NCBI GenBank assembly: GCA_028284445.1
Contig: JANQRS010000066.1
Coordinates: forward strand, 36,913-100,912
Length of the DNA stretch: 64,000 bases
Direction of reading: 5' to 3'
Origin: Calditrichia bacterium
GTDB lineage: Bacteria > Calditrichota > Calditrichia > RBG-13-44-9 > J075
Part shown: piece by piece, positions 24,029-32,611 of the stretch
How the letters are laid out: the number at the start of each line of letters is the position of its first letter
Numbering within the stretch: position 1 is the first letter of the stretch
Made by a program: the position numbers and the translations under genes
The notes under the pieces: model-generated
The model's database searches: none
What the model was told of the DNA's origin: nothing
The model's input: only the letters and a program-made list of their open reading frames with translations

Positions 24029-25546
24029 ATGAAGAATCGACACACAATTTTATTCATAGCAATTGGCATGTATCTACTGCTTGGTATGGCAACCGCAATT
24101 TTTGCACAGGATGCTGACACCTCTTGGACACAAACATTTGGATTGGCGGCATCAGATGAATATGGCGATGCTGTGCTGGAAACAAATGATGGCGGCTTTA
24201 TCATGGCCGGCAGAATTGGGCAGGTCAGCGGCCAACCGGATTCCGGTGACGTCTATATTTCCTATACCAATGCTGATGGCGCGCTGCTTTGGAGTAAGCG
24301 CTACGGCGGCGACGCGCGTGAGAATGGTGCGCTGGTTGTGCAAACTGCCGACAATGGCTATCTGCTTGCTGCGACCACCTTTTCTTTTGGGGCCGGGAAT
24401 AGTGACTTTTGGGTAATTAAAACCGACGCCAACGGCGATTCATTGTGGAGCCGCACCTACGGCGGGGCAGATGCAGAAACATTGAATGATGTTGTGGCGA
24501 TCGACGATGGTGGTTTTTTACTTCTCGGCACCAGTCGCACGTTCGGACCGGCATTCGATGATGCATGGCTGGTACGCCTCGATAGCGAAGGAGATACCCT
24601 TTGGACAAAGGCAATTGGTGGCGGTGCGCGCGATAACCTGAGAGCGGTTTGCCAAACGGCCAATGGCGGATTTGCTATGGTTGGCAGGTCCTTTTCCTTC
24701 GGAGATCCGGGGCAGCCGGATGTTTGGGTTGTGCACACCGATGCCAACGGTGATACCCTCTGGACGCGCAACTATAATGGTCCGCATTATCCCTGGAGTT
24801 CAGATGACGGCAATGATATTGTACATACGGCGGACGGCGGATTTGCGATCATCGGCAGTACGAATGGATTGCCAAATACCACCAATTCAGATATTTGGTT
24901 GCTGAAAACCGATGCCAATGGCGATACCTCCTGGACAGCAACCTACGGAGAAAGTCTGTCCGAAGAGATGTCGTCGCTTGTCGAAACCGCTGACGGTGGT
25001 TTCCTGATGGCCGGTTTCTCATCTGATGATGGCAGCAATCAAAATGCCTGGCTACTGCGCACCAGCGCATTCGGAGATAGCTTGTGGATTCAAAAGTATG
25101 GCGGCGATCAGTTTGACCGCGCAAGTTCAATTGCCGCCACGACAGATAATGGATTTATCGTCAGCGGTTTCACCAGCTCTTTTGGTAGCGGTGGCTACGA
25201 CGCCTGGCTGCTGAGAATTACCGGGGAACCATCCGTCGGTATCCACAATGCACCCGCCACACTCGCTGAGGGCATCGAACTGGCCCAGAATTATCCCAAC
25301 CCCTTCAACCCAAGCACCTCAATTCAATTCAGTCTGCGAGAAACAGCGGAGATTGAGCTGCGGATATACAATATGCTTGGTCAACAAGTGCGTCTGGCGG
25401 TGAGCGGTCGGCGGCCGGCTGGGAGTCACAGGTTTGTATGGGATGGCCGTGATGATGGTGGGCAATCGGTTGTTAGCGGAATTTACTTTTATCGTTTGGC
25501 TACTAGCGACCAAGTCGCAACCCGCAGGATGATTTTGTTGAAATGA
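24029..25546 (+). CDS. Secreted propeller-repeat protein with C-terminal sorting domain
   Basis: The 505-residue protein starts after a strong AAAGGAG. A signal peptide (LLLGMATAIFAQ) is followed by seven or so repeats of about 55 residues, each with a TNDGGFIMAG-type strand and DANGDSLWSRTYGG-type turn. These resemble the 'SBBP / delta-60' propeller repeats of secreted FCB proteins. The last 85 residues are a sorting/FlgD-like domain (NYPNPFNPSTSIQF, GIYFYRLATSD). It lies between the two tail-fibre/kelch cassettes and seems to have its own transcription unit. The fold is predicted with fair confidence; its role is unknown, probably a cell-surface or released structural protein. Confidence 0.85.
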   Translation: MKNRHTILFIAIGMYLLLGMATAIFAQDADTSWTQTFGLAASDEYGDAVLETNDGGFIMAGRIGQVSGQPDSGDVYISYTNADGALLWSKRYGGDARENGALVVQTADNGYLLAATTFSFGAGNSDFWVIKTDANGDSLWSRTYGGADAETLNDVVAIDDGGFLLLGTSRTFGPAFDDAWLVRLDSEGDTLWTKAIGGGARDNLRAVCQTANGGFAMVGRSFSFGDPGQPDVWVVHTDANGDTLWTRNYNGPHYPWSSDDGNDIVHTADGGFAIIGSTNGLPNTTNSDIWLLKTDANGDTSWTATYGESLSEEMSSLVETADGGFLMAGFSSDDGSNQNAWLLRTSAFGDSLWIQKYGGDQFDRASSIAATTDNGFIVSGFTSSFGSGGYDAWLLRITGEPSVGIHNAPATLAEGIELAQNYPNPFNPSTSIQFSLRETAEIELRIYNMLGQQVRLAVSGRRPAGSHRFVWDGRDDGGQSVVSGIYFYRLATSDQVATRRMILLK

Positions 25547-25588
25547 TGGCTAGAGAATCGAGCTGGGATGATTGATTCGCTTTCAACG

Positions 25589-25632
25589 ACATCCCCCTAA
25601 ATGCCCCTTCGAAGGGGAACAGAGGGGGATGT
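25589..25632. repeat. 44-bp palindrome, copy 2
   Basis: Arms ACATCCCCCT / AGGGGGATGT surround CCCCTTCGAAGGGG. It lies in the 136-bp gap after the propeller gene. Confidence 0.9.
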
Positions 25633-25682
25633 CACAAACCGCGAATCGCTGACAAATGGACAACGGGACAAAGGGACTACAC

Positions 25683-26012
25683 ATGCATTTTCTGAGAATT
25701 AACGGCAATATCAAAATGATCATGAATCACCGTCAAAACAGTGATAATGATGAGGCGCTCATCTTTCAAGATCTCACACCGGTGCAGCAAGATCGCTATT
25801 GGGATCTGACTGGGCAGGGCTTTTCTGAATATCAGATCTTTGAGCAGCTAATGAGCGAAATCGCTGCTGCCAAGACGGAACGAAGTGCTATGACAAAGCA
25901 GCAGCTTACTGATCTACTGGAATCGCATTTTGGCAAATCGTTGCCAACGCTAACGCGCATGAATAAACAAGACTTAACCCTGATTTGTGAAAGCCTGGAG
26001 CTGGAGCATTGA
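25683..26012 (+). CDS. Hypothetical small protein (109 aa)
   Basis: An in-frame ATG at 25656 is possible, but ATG 25683 (MHFLRING) has a better context next to the palindrome-rich leader; neither has a clear ribosome binding site. The product is hydrophilic and largely helical (LTPVQQDRYWDLTGQGFSEYQIFEQLMSEI), with a C-terminal half reading like a small helical domain (MTKQQLTDLLESHFGKSLPTL). No family was recognised and no export signal is visible. It ends just ahead of the short-repeat spacer in front of the second tail-fibre gene. It may be a real cytoplasmic gene or a chance frame. Confidence 0.4.
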   Translation: MHFLRINGNIKMIMNHRQNSDNDEALIFQDLTPVQQDRYWDLTGQGFSEYQIFEQLMSEIAAAKTERSAMTKQQLTDLLESHFGKSLPTLTRMNKQDLTLICESLELEH

Positions 26013-26105
26013 AGGATTGAAGCATTGAAAATTGGAGATTTGAGATTGGGATATTGATGCGGCTTAAACGATCACCGATCAACGAAAACAAAGAAGGCAA
26101 AGACC

Positions 26106-28196
26106 ATGAAGAATAGATATCCAACTAACAGAAAACAGCGAGTACTGGCACTGATTCTGCCGCTGTTACTGCTACTGCAACTGACCGCTTATGCTGAAAT
26201 ACCAAAAACCCTTAGCTATCAGGGTGTGCTGACTGATTCCAGCGGCGTACCGCTCCCGGATGGAGAATATGATATGTTCTTCAGCCTGTTTGAGGCGGAG
26301 ACAGGCGGTCTTTCCATCTGGGACGAACCATTAACAGTTCAATTGATAAATGGGGTTTTTAGTGCGGAACTGGGCAGCTTTTGGCCGCTAAGCGTGGATT
26401 TTGATAAGGAATATTGGCTCGAAGTAGAATACAATGGCGATGTATTAACACCGAGAACCAAATTGACGGCAGCCGCCTATAGCTTGAACACGGCGGACAT
26501 TCCCGACAGCATTGTGACCACTGAGAAAATTGCAGACGGCAATGTGGTCCGCAGCATCAACGGTTTTACGGATGTTGTTGCATTTGCCGCCGGGGCGAAT
26601 GTCACTCTCACGCCGCAAGGCAATACATTGATCATTGCTGCGGGTGATAGTCTCAACTCAGGCGGTGGAAATAGCCCCTGGTTGGATATCGGTACTGGGC
26701 TCGCTTATACCGGCGGTGATGTTGGAATGGGAACCAATACACCTAAAGCCCGGGTGCATAGTCATCAACCCGCCGGTAGCACAACGCCCGGTTTCTATTC
26801 GGTAAACACCAATGCTGATTACACCGCTCCCGCTGGCCAGCCCCTTCAGTTGGGGCATTGGAATGCCAATACATCGACCTTTACCGAACGAATGCGCATG
26901 ACAATATCAGGGAATGTCGGTATCAATACGGATGCGCCGAACGCAAAATTGGGTATCGTCAATGATGGTACGAATACTGGCTTGTGGATCAATCAGACCT
27001 CTACATCCGGTTTTGCCTCTGCGCTCGTTGTTGATCAAGCACAAGGGGTGTCTCCTGCTGCCCAGGTGAATGCCGCTTCCGGCAGCGGAGCTGGAATGCG
27101 AATTGATAAAGCCGGTGGTGGCGGCCAGGCATTACAGGTACTCCATGATGGAGCCGGGAGTGCTATTCATGCGAGGCAATGGGGAAGCGGACCGGCGATC
27201 AGTATTACCAATTCAGGAGGTGTGACAAATGATGGCGTCATGCTTGATATCGAGAATACCGGATTGGATGAGTCTATAAGAATCATGCAATCCCAACCCG
27301 GAAATATTATTGGAATTAGCGACGATCCAAACCACTTATGGAGCGGCAATGGGGTTATCGATATTCGCCTGAAAGAAGATATGAATAACACTGTCCTGGA
27401 TTCTGCGGTGTTAAAGGTGCGAACTGTTGGAAGACCACTGCTGGATTTATGGAATTATAATATTGCCGGTGAATCGCATCCCAGGTCAATTCGTATTGGC
27501 TCTAGCGATGGTTGGTGGACTGGACTGGGGGATGCAGGCGCTAGTAAGAATATAGCTACCCTTGCCATTGATCAAACTACTGGCGAGGATCGAGTCTTGA
27601 AGCTGGAAGCCTGGGATCTGCAAACACCTGAGAGTAATTTCAGATTCATCGACGCCTGGCATTGGCCGCAAGGTACTCAATTCCGCGTTGATGGTGATGG
27701 CCGAGCCTATTCGGACGAAGGCTTTACCGGCAGCGGAGCAGATTTTGCTGAGATGGTGGAGGTTGCTGATGACATTGATACTGTTGAACCGGGTGATGTC
27801 ATGATAATCAGCGCCGCGAAGGACCGAGCAATGGAAAAGTCTAACGCTGCCAGGTCTACCCTGGTGATGGGTATATACTCCACTAAGCCGGGGTTTATCG
27901 GTAGTGAGCGAGATTGGGATATTGCTGGAGCTACAAAAGAGGAATCGAAGCACTTAACCATGGTAGATATGAAAGACACTTTCAATGAAGTGCCATTAGC
28001 AGTTGTTGGCATAGTACCCTGCAAGGTGTCAGCTGAAAACGGCGCCATTCATCGAGGCGATTTGCTGGTCACAGCTTCAACGCCTGGGCATGCCATGCGG
28101 GATGATAATCCGAAAAACGGAACCATAGTCGGTAAGGCTTTGGGCGAATTAAAGTTCGGCACCGGCGTCATCAAAGTGCTGGTAACGCTGCAATGA
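26106..28196 (+). CDS. Secreted tail-fibre-like protein (cassette B)
   Basis: The 696-residue protein is a paralogue of the 19635-22133 product at both ends. It has the same signal peptide type (LLLLLQLTAYAE), N-terminal domain (LSYQGVLTDSSGVPLPDGEY, NGVFSAELG) and C-terminal domain (GADFAEMVEVADD to GTGVIKVLVTLQ). The middle differs: the YadA-type NTAxG head repeats are absent and are replaced by a stretch rich in G-A-x-x-x-x turns (SGSGAGMRIDKAGGGG, GSAIHARQWGSGP). The architecture suggests an extracellular fibre whose central shaft or head has been swapped. It is followed by a kelch/sorting-domain gene, as in cassette A. Confidence 0.75.
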   Translation: MKNRYPTNRKQRVLALILPLLLLLQLTAYAEIPKTLSYQGVLTDSSGVPLPDGEYDMFFSLFEAETGGLSIWDEPLTVQLINGVFSAELGSFWPLSVDFDKEYWLEVEYNGDVLTPRTKLTAAAYSLNTADIPDSIVTTEKIADGNVVRSINGFTDVVAFAAGANVTLTPQGNTLIIAAGDSLNSGGGNSPWLDIGTGLAYTGGDVGMGTNTPKARVHSHQPAGSTTPGFYSVNTNADYTAPAGQPLQLGHWNANTSTFTERMRMTISGNVGINTDAPNAKLGIVNDGTNTGLWINQTSTSGFASALVVDQAQGVSPAAQVNAASGSGAGMRIDKAGGGGQALQVLHDGAGSAIHARQWGSGPAISITNSGGVTNDGVMLDIENTGLDESIRIMQSQPGNIIGISDDPNHLWSGNGVIDIRLKEDMNNTVLDSAVLKVRTVGRPLLDLWNYNIAGESHPRSIRIGSSDGWWTGLGDAGASKNIATLAIDQTTGEDRVLKLEAWDLQTPESNFRFIDAWHWPQGTQFRVDGDGRAYSDEGFTGSGADFAEMVEVADDIDTVEPGDVMIISAAKDRAMEKSNAARSTLVMGIYSTKPGFIGSERDWDIAGATKEESKHLTMVDMKDTFNEVPLAVVGIVPCKVSAENGAIHRGDLLVTASTPGHAMRDDNPKNGTIVGKALGELKFGTGVIKVLVTLQ

Positions 28197-28197
28197 C

Positions 28198-28255
28198 ATT
28201 GAAGCGTTGAAGATTGAAGCATTGAAAACTAGAGATTGGAGATTTGAGATTGGGG
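28198..28255. repeat. Degenerate TTGAAG(C)A tandem repeat plus GATTGGAGATTTGAGATT element
   Basis: ATTGAAGCGTTGAAGATTGAAGC-like units follow the tail-fibre stop codon, then GATTGGAGATTTGAGATT (28234-28251). The same pair of elements occurs at 22138-22205 and near 26008-26051. Confidence 0.75.
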
Positions 28256-28341
28256 ATGGACAGTGATTGATCAAACAGCCTACATCGGATCTCCAGTCTC
28301 TAATCTCCCGTCCGACTTTCCAAACAATAGAAAGCAAAATC

Positions 28342-29739
28342 ATGAATCTTACATCAATAATATATAGAAAGCTGCTGCCGCTCCTACTGATATGGCTGCT
28401 GTCAAGTGCGGTCAACGCTCAGCACCAGATTGCGCGCGACGTGCTCGGCAATGGCGGCGGCCCGACAAGCAGTACAGCCTACAAAATCAATGGCACTATT
28501 GGCCAGACGGTGATTGGTTTTACGGCGGCACCATCCGCACAAATTGAGGCTGGCTTCTGGCCGAAACATACCGTCGTTGATTCCGTTCCGTTACTGGCAC
28601 CTTTGCCAATCGGTATCGGTGCGGCGGTAGTTCATGTGTATAACGATCAACCTCATCTCTTTGGGGGCTCTACCGACTGGTGGGCTGCTGAGATCTATGA
28701 TGAAGTGCGTCGTCTCGATGGAGCGAACTGGGTGACTACCGATTCTATTCCCGACGACGACAATTGGGGCAAAGAATCCGTCATCGTCGGTGATGATGTA
28801 TACTTGCTAAATGGTTATCCGGCGGGATCCCGCTCTTTGATCAAATACAACTTGTTGACTGGTGCATGGACCGACCTGGCCAATAGTTCTGCTACTGCGC
28901 ACTGGGGCGGGACCGCTGCAGCAGTCGGTGATGACATATACTATTTTGATATCTGGCAGAAATGCTGGCAATATAGCATTCCGGACGATGCCTGGGCTGC
29001 CAGAAGTAACAGCCCCAATTTGGGCGTTTCGGGGATGCGCTCGGTCGTTTATAATAACGAAATTTATATAGCCGGATTTCGGGACAACCAGTTTCATAAA
29101 TACAACCCTGCCAATGATACATGGACGGAACTGGCCAGTCCGCCTTTCTACATCGCCGGTGGAGCGATGGAGCTGTATCGCGGTAAGATCTATTACGTTG
29201 GTGGTAGCAATAATGGCACTCCGCAACGGTACGATATTTACAGATCGGTCCTGACATATGACTTCGCTTCCGATAGCTGGACCGTTGAACCCGAGACAAT
29301 CAGCAGCGCTCGAATTTGGATGGGATCAGCGATATATCGCGATCAATTCTACGTCTTCGGCGGTTTTGATTCCCTTGGTCAGGCGGTTGATATCGTCGAA
29401 ACAATCAAGCTGCAGCCGCTGGTTGCAATTGATGATGAAGACAATTCGAGCATCATTCCCGATCACTTTACGCTAGAACAGAACTACCCAAATCCCTTTA
29501 ATCCCACATCAACCATTCGCTACGGTTTGCCGGTTGCTGCAGATGTGCGCCTGACAATCCACAATGTGCTCGGACAAGAAGTTCGGCAGGCGGTTAGCGG
29601 CAGGCTGCTAGCAGGAAAACATGAATTTGTTTGGGATGGCCTGAACGATAGGGGAGAGCAGGTAGCCAGTGGCATATACTTTTATCGCCTGCAGGCCGGG
29701 GACTATGTGAAAACGAGGAAGATGACATTGACACGCTAA
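28342..29739 (+). CDS. Secreted kelch-propeller protein with C-terminal sorting domain (cassette B)
   Basis: ATG 28342 opens a 465-residue protein with a signal peptide (LLPLLLIWLLSSAVNAQ). A longer frame from 28267 lacks a start signal and covers repeat DNA. The product mirrors the 22298-23755 protein along its length. It has a GTIGQTVIG segment, kelch repeats (LFGGSTDWW, KIYYVGGSNNG, YVFGGFDSLGQ) and a C-terminal sorting domain (NYPNPFNPTSTIRY, GIYFYRLQAGDY). The two proteins probably arose by duplication of the tail-fibre/kelch cassette. The sorting tail predicts transport through the outer membrane. Confidence 0.85.
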   Translation: MNLTSIIYRKLLPLLLIWLLSSAVNAQHQIARDVLGNGGGPTSSTAYKINGTIGQTVIGFTAAPSAQIEAGFWPKHTVVDSVPLLAPLPIGIGAAVVHVYNDQPHLFGGSTDWWAAEIYDEVRRLDGANWVTTDSIPDDDNWGKESVIVGDDVYLLNGYPAGSRSLIKYNLLTGAWTDLANSSATAHWGGTAAAVGDDIYYFDIWQKCWQYSIPDDAWAARSNSPNLGVSGMRSVVYNNEIYIAGFRDNQFHKYNPANDTWTELASPPFYIAGGAMELYRGKIYYVGGSNNGTPQRYDIYRSVLTYDFASDSWTVEPETISSARIWMGSAIYRDQFYVFGGFDSLGQAVDIVETIKLQPLVAIDDEDNSSIIPDHFTLEQNYPNPFNPTSTIRYGLPVAADVRLTIHNVLGQEVRQAVSGRLLAGKHEFVWDGLNDRGEQVASGIYFYRLQAGDYVKTRKMTLTR

Positions 29740-29740
29740 G

Positions 29741-29784
29741 ACATCCCCCTAAATCCCCCATCGAAGGGGGAATGAGGGGGATGT
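29741..29784. repeat. 44-bp palindrome, copy 3
   Basis: Arms ACATCCCCCT / AGGGGGATGT surround a CCCCC(A/T)TCGAAGGGGG stem. It starts 2 bp after the stop codon of the kelch gene and runs straight into mosaic cluster 4. Confidence 0.9.
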
Positions 29785-29882
29785 GCGCGAACGAAGTGAG
29801 CGGACGGCGCGAAGCGCCTGACGAAGCGAAGCTTCTGAGAGGCCGCAGGCCCTGACGGCCAGGGATGACCCACTGTCAGCGT
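29785..29882. repeat. GTCAG-linked mosaic hairpin cluster 4
   Basis: Stems GGCGCGAAGCGCC, GAAGCGAAGCTTC and GGCCGCAGGCC are separated by CTGACG. The cluster lies between two convergent genes. Confidence 0.7.
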
Positions 29883-29889
29883 CGCGAAT

Positions 29890-31656
29890 TTATTTGAGTC
29901 GTTTTACAGCCAGCATTGTGACGTCATCTGCCTGAGGCAGACCACAACTGAACGTGTCGATGGTATGCCAGACGGTTTCTACAAGTTTGCTTGGAGAAGC
30001 TTTACGTAAGGAATTGGTGAGTTCGTTCAGACGTTCATCACCAAACTCTTCACCATCCGGATCAAGTGCTTCGTTAACGCCATCGGTGTAGGTCAGTACC
30101 AGGTCGCCTTTCTTCAGCTCGATCTTACCGGTTGAGTATTGATACATCGGCATAATGCCCAGCAATAACCCACCGATATCCAGGAACTGGATTTTCTTAC
30201 GGCCCTGGAAGAAATGCGGATTGTTATGGCCGGCATTAACGTATTCGAAAGTATGATCACGGGTATCAAGTACGCCGATAAAGAAGGTAATAAATTTGTC
30301 GAGGTCTGTGTTTGCGTGAATGAGCTTATTGAGTGTGGCGACAACCTCGGCCAGGTTCATGTCCGGCCGTGTCATCACGCGCAAGGCAGCTTGTAGATTG
30401 GCCATCAACAGCGATGCCGGTACGCCTTTCCCGGAAACGTCGCCGATTGCCAGGGCAACCCGGTGTTCGTCGATTGTAATGACGTCCCAATAATCGCCGC
30501 CAACCTGCTTACTGGACAGGTTAAAGCCGTGGATTTCATAGCCATCGACCTGGGGAATGCTTTTTGGTAGAAGCTTCTTCTGGATATTTCGCGCCAGATT
30601 AAGTTCTTCTTCTAGACGTTGCTTTTCAAGAGTTTCCTGGAAGAGCCGGGCGTTTTCCAAAGAGATGACCGCCTGGCTGACCAAGGTTGTCAAGAATTCC
30701 AGATCGCTCTTCATATAGCCTTGTCCGGAGATCTTAGGACCGAGGAGAATATAACCCAGGCATTTGTCCTGATGTGTCATTGGAATTAAGGCGTGCACAT
30801 CGGTCCTTTCCAACGATTTTAACAGTCGTTTGTTACCGCAATCAGCAGGCAGGAAGGCTTCGTTGCGCAGCTTTAGCTTCATTAGCTGCTTCATAAGAGA
30901 TTCAAGTTTCTTGAAATCAAATCCCTTGTTTTCATGAATAGTCAGACCGTCATCGCCACCTACCAGAATACAATATTTGGAAATCAGCATTTGGCCCATT
31001 AGCGCATAGACCAGGAGTTTAAGGATTTTGTTGTATTCGAGGGTGGATGAAAGGCCACGACCAATATCGAAGAGGGTTTTCAGCTCATGGACTTTTTCGT
31101 CAAGTTGACGGTTTACTTTTTGGATTTCCTGGAGCTTCAATGCGTTTTCAATCGTGGATGCCGAGATATTGGCCAGGGACTTCAGAAAATCGGTTTCTTC
31201 ACCGCTAAAGGGCTGGCGAGTGAGCTTTGCGCCAAAGAACATCAGTCCCAGGGTTTTGCGACCACTGACAAAGGGAATGGCAATTTCCAGCTTGCTTTGG
31301 CGGGCAAAATCGGCGATGCCATCATCGATTTGGGGAAGAGACTCGTCGTTTGTGTAAAAGAAGTTCTGCGGGATCTCGTCGATATTCAGGCGAGCGGACT
31401 GTAAGGCTTCCGGAATCCCCTTCGCCATTACCACGCGATGTTCATTGTCGATGCGCAGCACAATGGCGCCACGAGACAACATCATCCTGCCCATCGGAAT
31501 GAATAGGATGTTGTTCAGTACGCGGCTCAGTTCCAGCGATTCATTGATTAGCTGGCTGATTTCAAAAAGCGAAGAGAGTTCCAAAAGCCTTCGATTAATT
31601 TCATCGAGGGACTCCTGCTGATACTTCTCAGAGAGATAGTCTAACAATTGCGCCAT
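29890..31656 (-). CDS. GAF-domain PP2C (RsbU/SpoIIE-type) phosphatase
   Basis: The 588-residue cytoplasmic protein begins with a coiled coil, then two GAF-like sensor regions (about 40-185 and 195-335), another helical linker and a SpoIIE/PP2C phosphatase domain from about 370. The metal-binding motifs are intact: GGDYWDVITI, AIGDVSGKG, NAGHNNP and YTDGVNE. Enzymes of this type dephosphorylate a phosphorylated STAS antagonist so that it can capture the RsbW-type kinase. Its gene lies 12 bp downstream of the RsbW-like gene, with the STAS gene just before that. The sensed signal is unknown, but the GAF domains imply a small molecule or redox cue. Confidence 0.92.
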   Translation of the reverse strand: MAQLLDYLSEKYQQESLDEINRRLLELSSLFEISQLINESLELSRVLNNILFIPMGRMMLSRGAIVLRIDNEHRVVMAKGIPEALQSARLNIDEIPQNFFYTNDESLPQIDDGIADFARQSKLEIAIPFVSGRKTLGLMFFGAKLTRQPFSGEETDFLKSLANISASTIENALKLQEIQKVNRQLDEKVHELKTLFDIGRGLSSTLEYNKILKLLVYALMGQMLISKYCILVGGDDGLTIHENKGFDFKKLESLMKQLMKLKLRNEAFLPADCGNKRLLKSLERTDVHALIPMTHQDKCLGYILLGPKISGQGYMKSDLEFLTTLVSQAVISLENARLFQETLEKQRLEEELNLARNIQKKLLPKSIPQVDGYEIHGFNLSSKQVGGDYWDVITIDEHRVALAIGDVSGKGVPASLLMANLQAALRVMTRPDMNLAEVVATLNKLIHANTDLDKFITFFIGVLDTRDHTFEYVNAGHNNPHFFQGRKKIQFLDIGGLLLGIMPMYQYSTGKIELKKGDLVLTYTDGVNEALDPDGEEFGDERLNELTNSLRKASPSKLVETVWHTIDTFSCGLPQADDVTMLAVKRLK

Positions 31657-31668
31657 GGCTATAGCCTA

Positions 31669-32136
31669 CTAAGCTTTGTTGGTAAGGAATTTTGTCATTT
31701 TTACAGCATTGCGTACACCGGGACGAATACTAAATCGCACATCATCCATCAATGTGCGGAACAGGTGCACGCCAAGACCACCGGGCTTCATTCGCTTCAA
31801 ATACTCGTCCATGTCCGGTGATGACAATCCCTTGGGGTCAAAGCCAACCCCTTTGTCTGCAATTGTTATCTCAATACGATCAATCTTCTTGCGAACAGTA
31901 ACATTTATCCAATGTTCCCCATCTGCGTCTTCATCATACGCATGGTTTACAACATTCGCACACGCTTCGTCCACGGCCAGTTCAATCTGATAAATTTCTT
32001 CTTCACTGAAGTTCATATGCGAAGCAATGCCACTCACAAACCGCCGGATCAGATCCAGATTAGCAGAATCTGCCGGTAGCTTGAGCCGGAAGACATTCTT
32101 TTGCTTTTGATTTGTTTTCTTCTTGCTGGCAGTCAT
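31669..32136 (-). CDS. rsbW: RsbW-like anti-sigma serine kinase
   Basis: The 155-residue protein is a GHKL ATPase with the key boxes intact: the N-box DEACANVVNHAY, the G1 box IADKGVGF and the G2 box GGLGVHLFRTL. In the partner-switching model it binds a sigma factor or other effector, and in ATP-dependent fashion phosphorylates its STAS antagonist, whose gene lies 13 bp upstream. No cognate sigma factor lies within the cluster, so the output may be non-transcriptional or encoded elsewhere. A basic N-terminal segment (KKKTNQKQK) precedes the domain. Confidence 0.92.
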   Translation of the reverse strand: MTASKKKTNQKQKNVFRLKLPADSANLDLIRRFVSGIASHMNFSEEEIYQIELAVDEACANVVNHAYDEDADGEHWINVTVRKKIDRIEITIADKGVGFDPKGLSSPDMDEYLKRMKPGGLGVHLFRTLMDDVRFSIRPGVRNAVKMTKFLTNKA

Positions 32137-32149
32137 GAATGATCCTCTG

Positions 32150-32497
32150 TCAGTTTGTAAACTTAGCTACTGCTTCGTCAGTGCTATCGTAGAATTCATA
32201 CAGACTGGGAAAGCCTAGCAAATCAAAAACTTTAAAGACCTTTGCCGGGACTTGTGCGATTTTTATGTCTCCCTTGTTTTCTCGCAGTTCTTCGATAAAC
32301 CCCATGAAAACGCCTAAGCCGGCGGAGCTGATATATTGCAGCGCCTCCAGGTTGATGACGATTTTATATCGTTGCTCACCGATCAGTTTTTTCAGGGATT
32401 CTTCAAATTCCGGCGCAGTATGTGCGTCAAGGTAGCCGGTGACGTCTAGTACTACGACATCTCCGTCATCTTTTCGAGCAACATCAAAGTTTGCCAT
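32150..32497 (-). CDS. rsbV: STAS-domain anti-sigma antagonist (RsbV-like)
   Basis: The 115-residue STAS protein carries the phosphorylation loop ISSAGLGVFMGF, with Ser57/Ser58 at the place where RsbV and SpoIIAA are phosphorylated. The N-terminal strand VVVLDVTGYLDAHTAPEFEE is also typical. It would be phosphorylated by the RsbW-like kinase encoded next and dephosphorylated by one or both PP2C phosphatases in this cluster. The spacing to rsbW is 13 bp, to the upstream membrane phosphatase gene 114 bp. Confidence 0.92.
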   Translation of the reverse strand: MANFDVARKDDGDVVVLDVTGYLDAHTAPEFEESLKKLIGEQRYKIVINLEALQYISSAGLGVFMGFIEELRENKGDIKIAQVPAKVFKVFDLLGFPSLYEFYDSTDEAVAKFTN

Positions 32498-32611
32498 CGG
32501 TTTCTCCTTCTTAGTATCTCGTACTACGTGTTTTCGAACAAGATGTTCGATTGTCTCTTAGATTGTCCTCTATACTTACCATTTTAATGCCAAATTTGGA
32601 AAAATGAAAAA

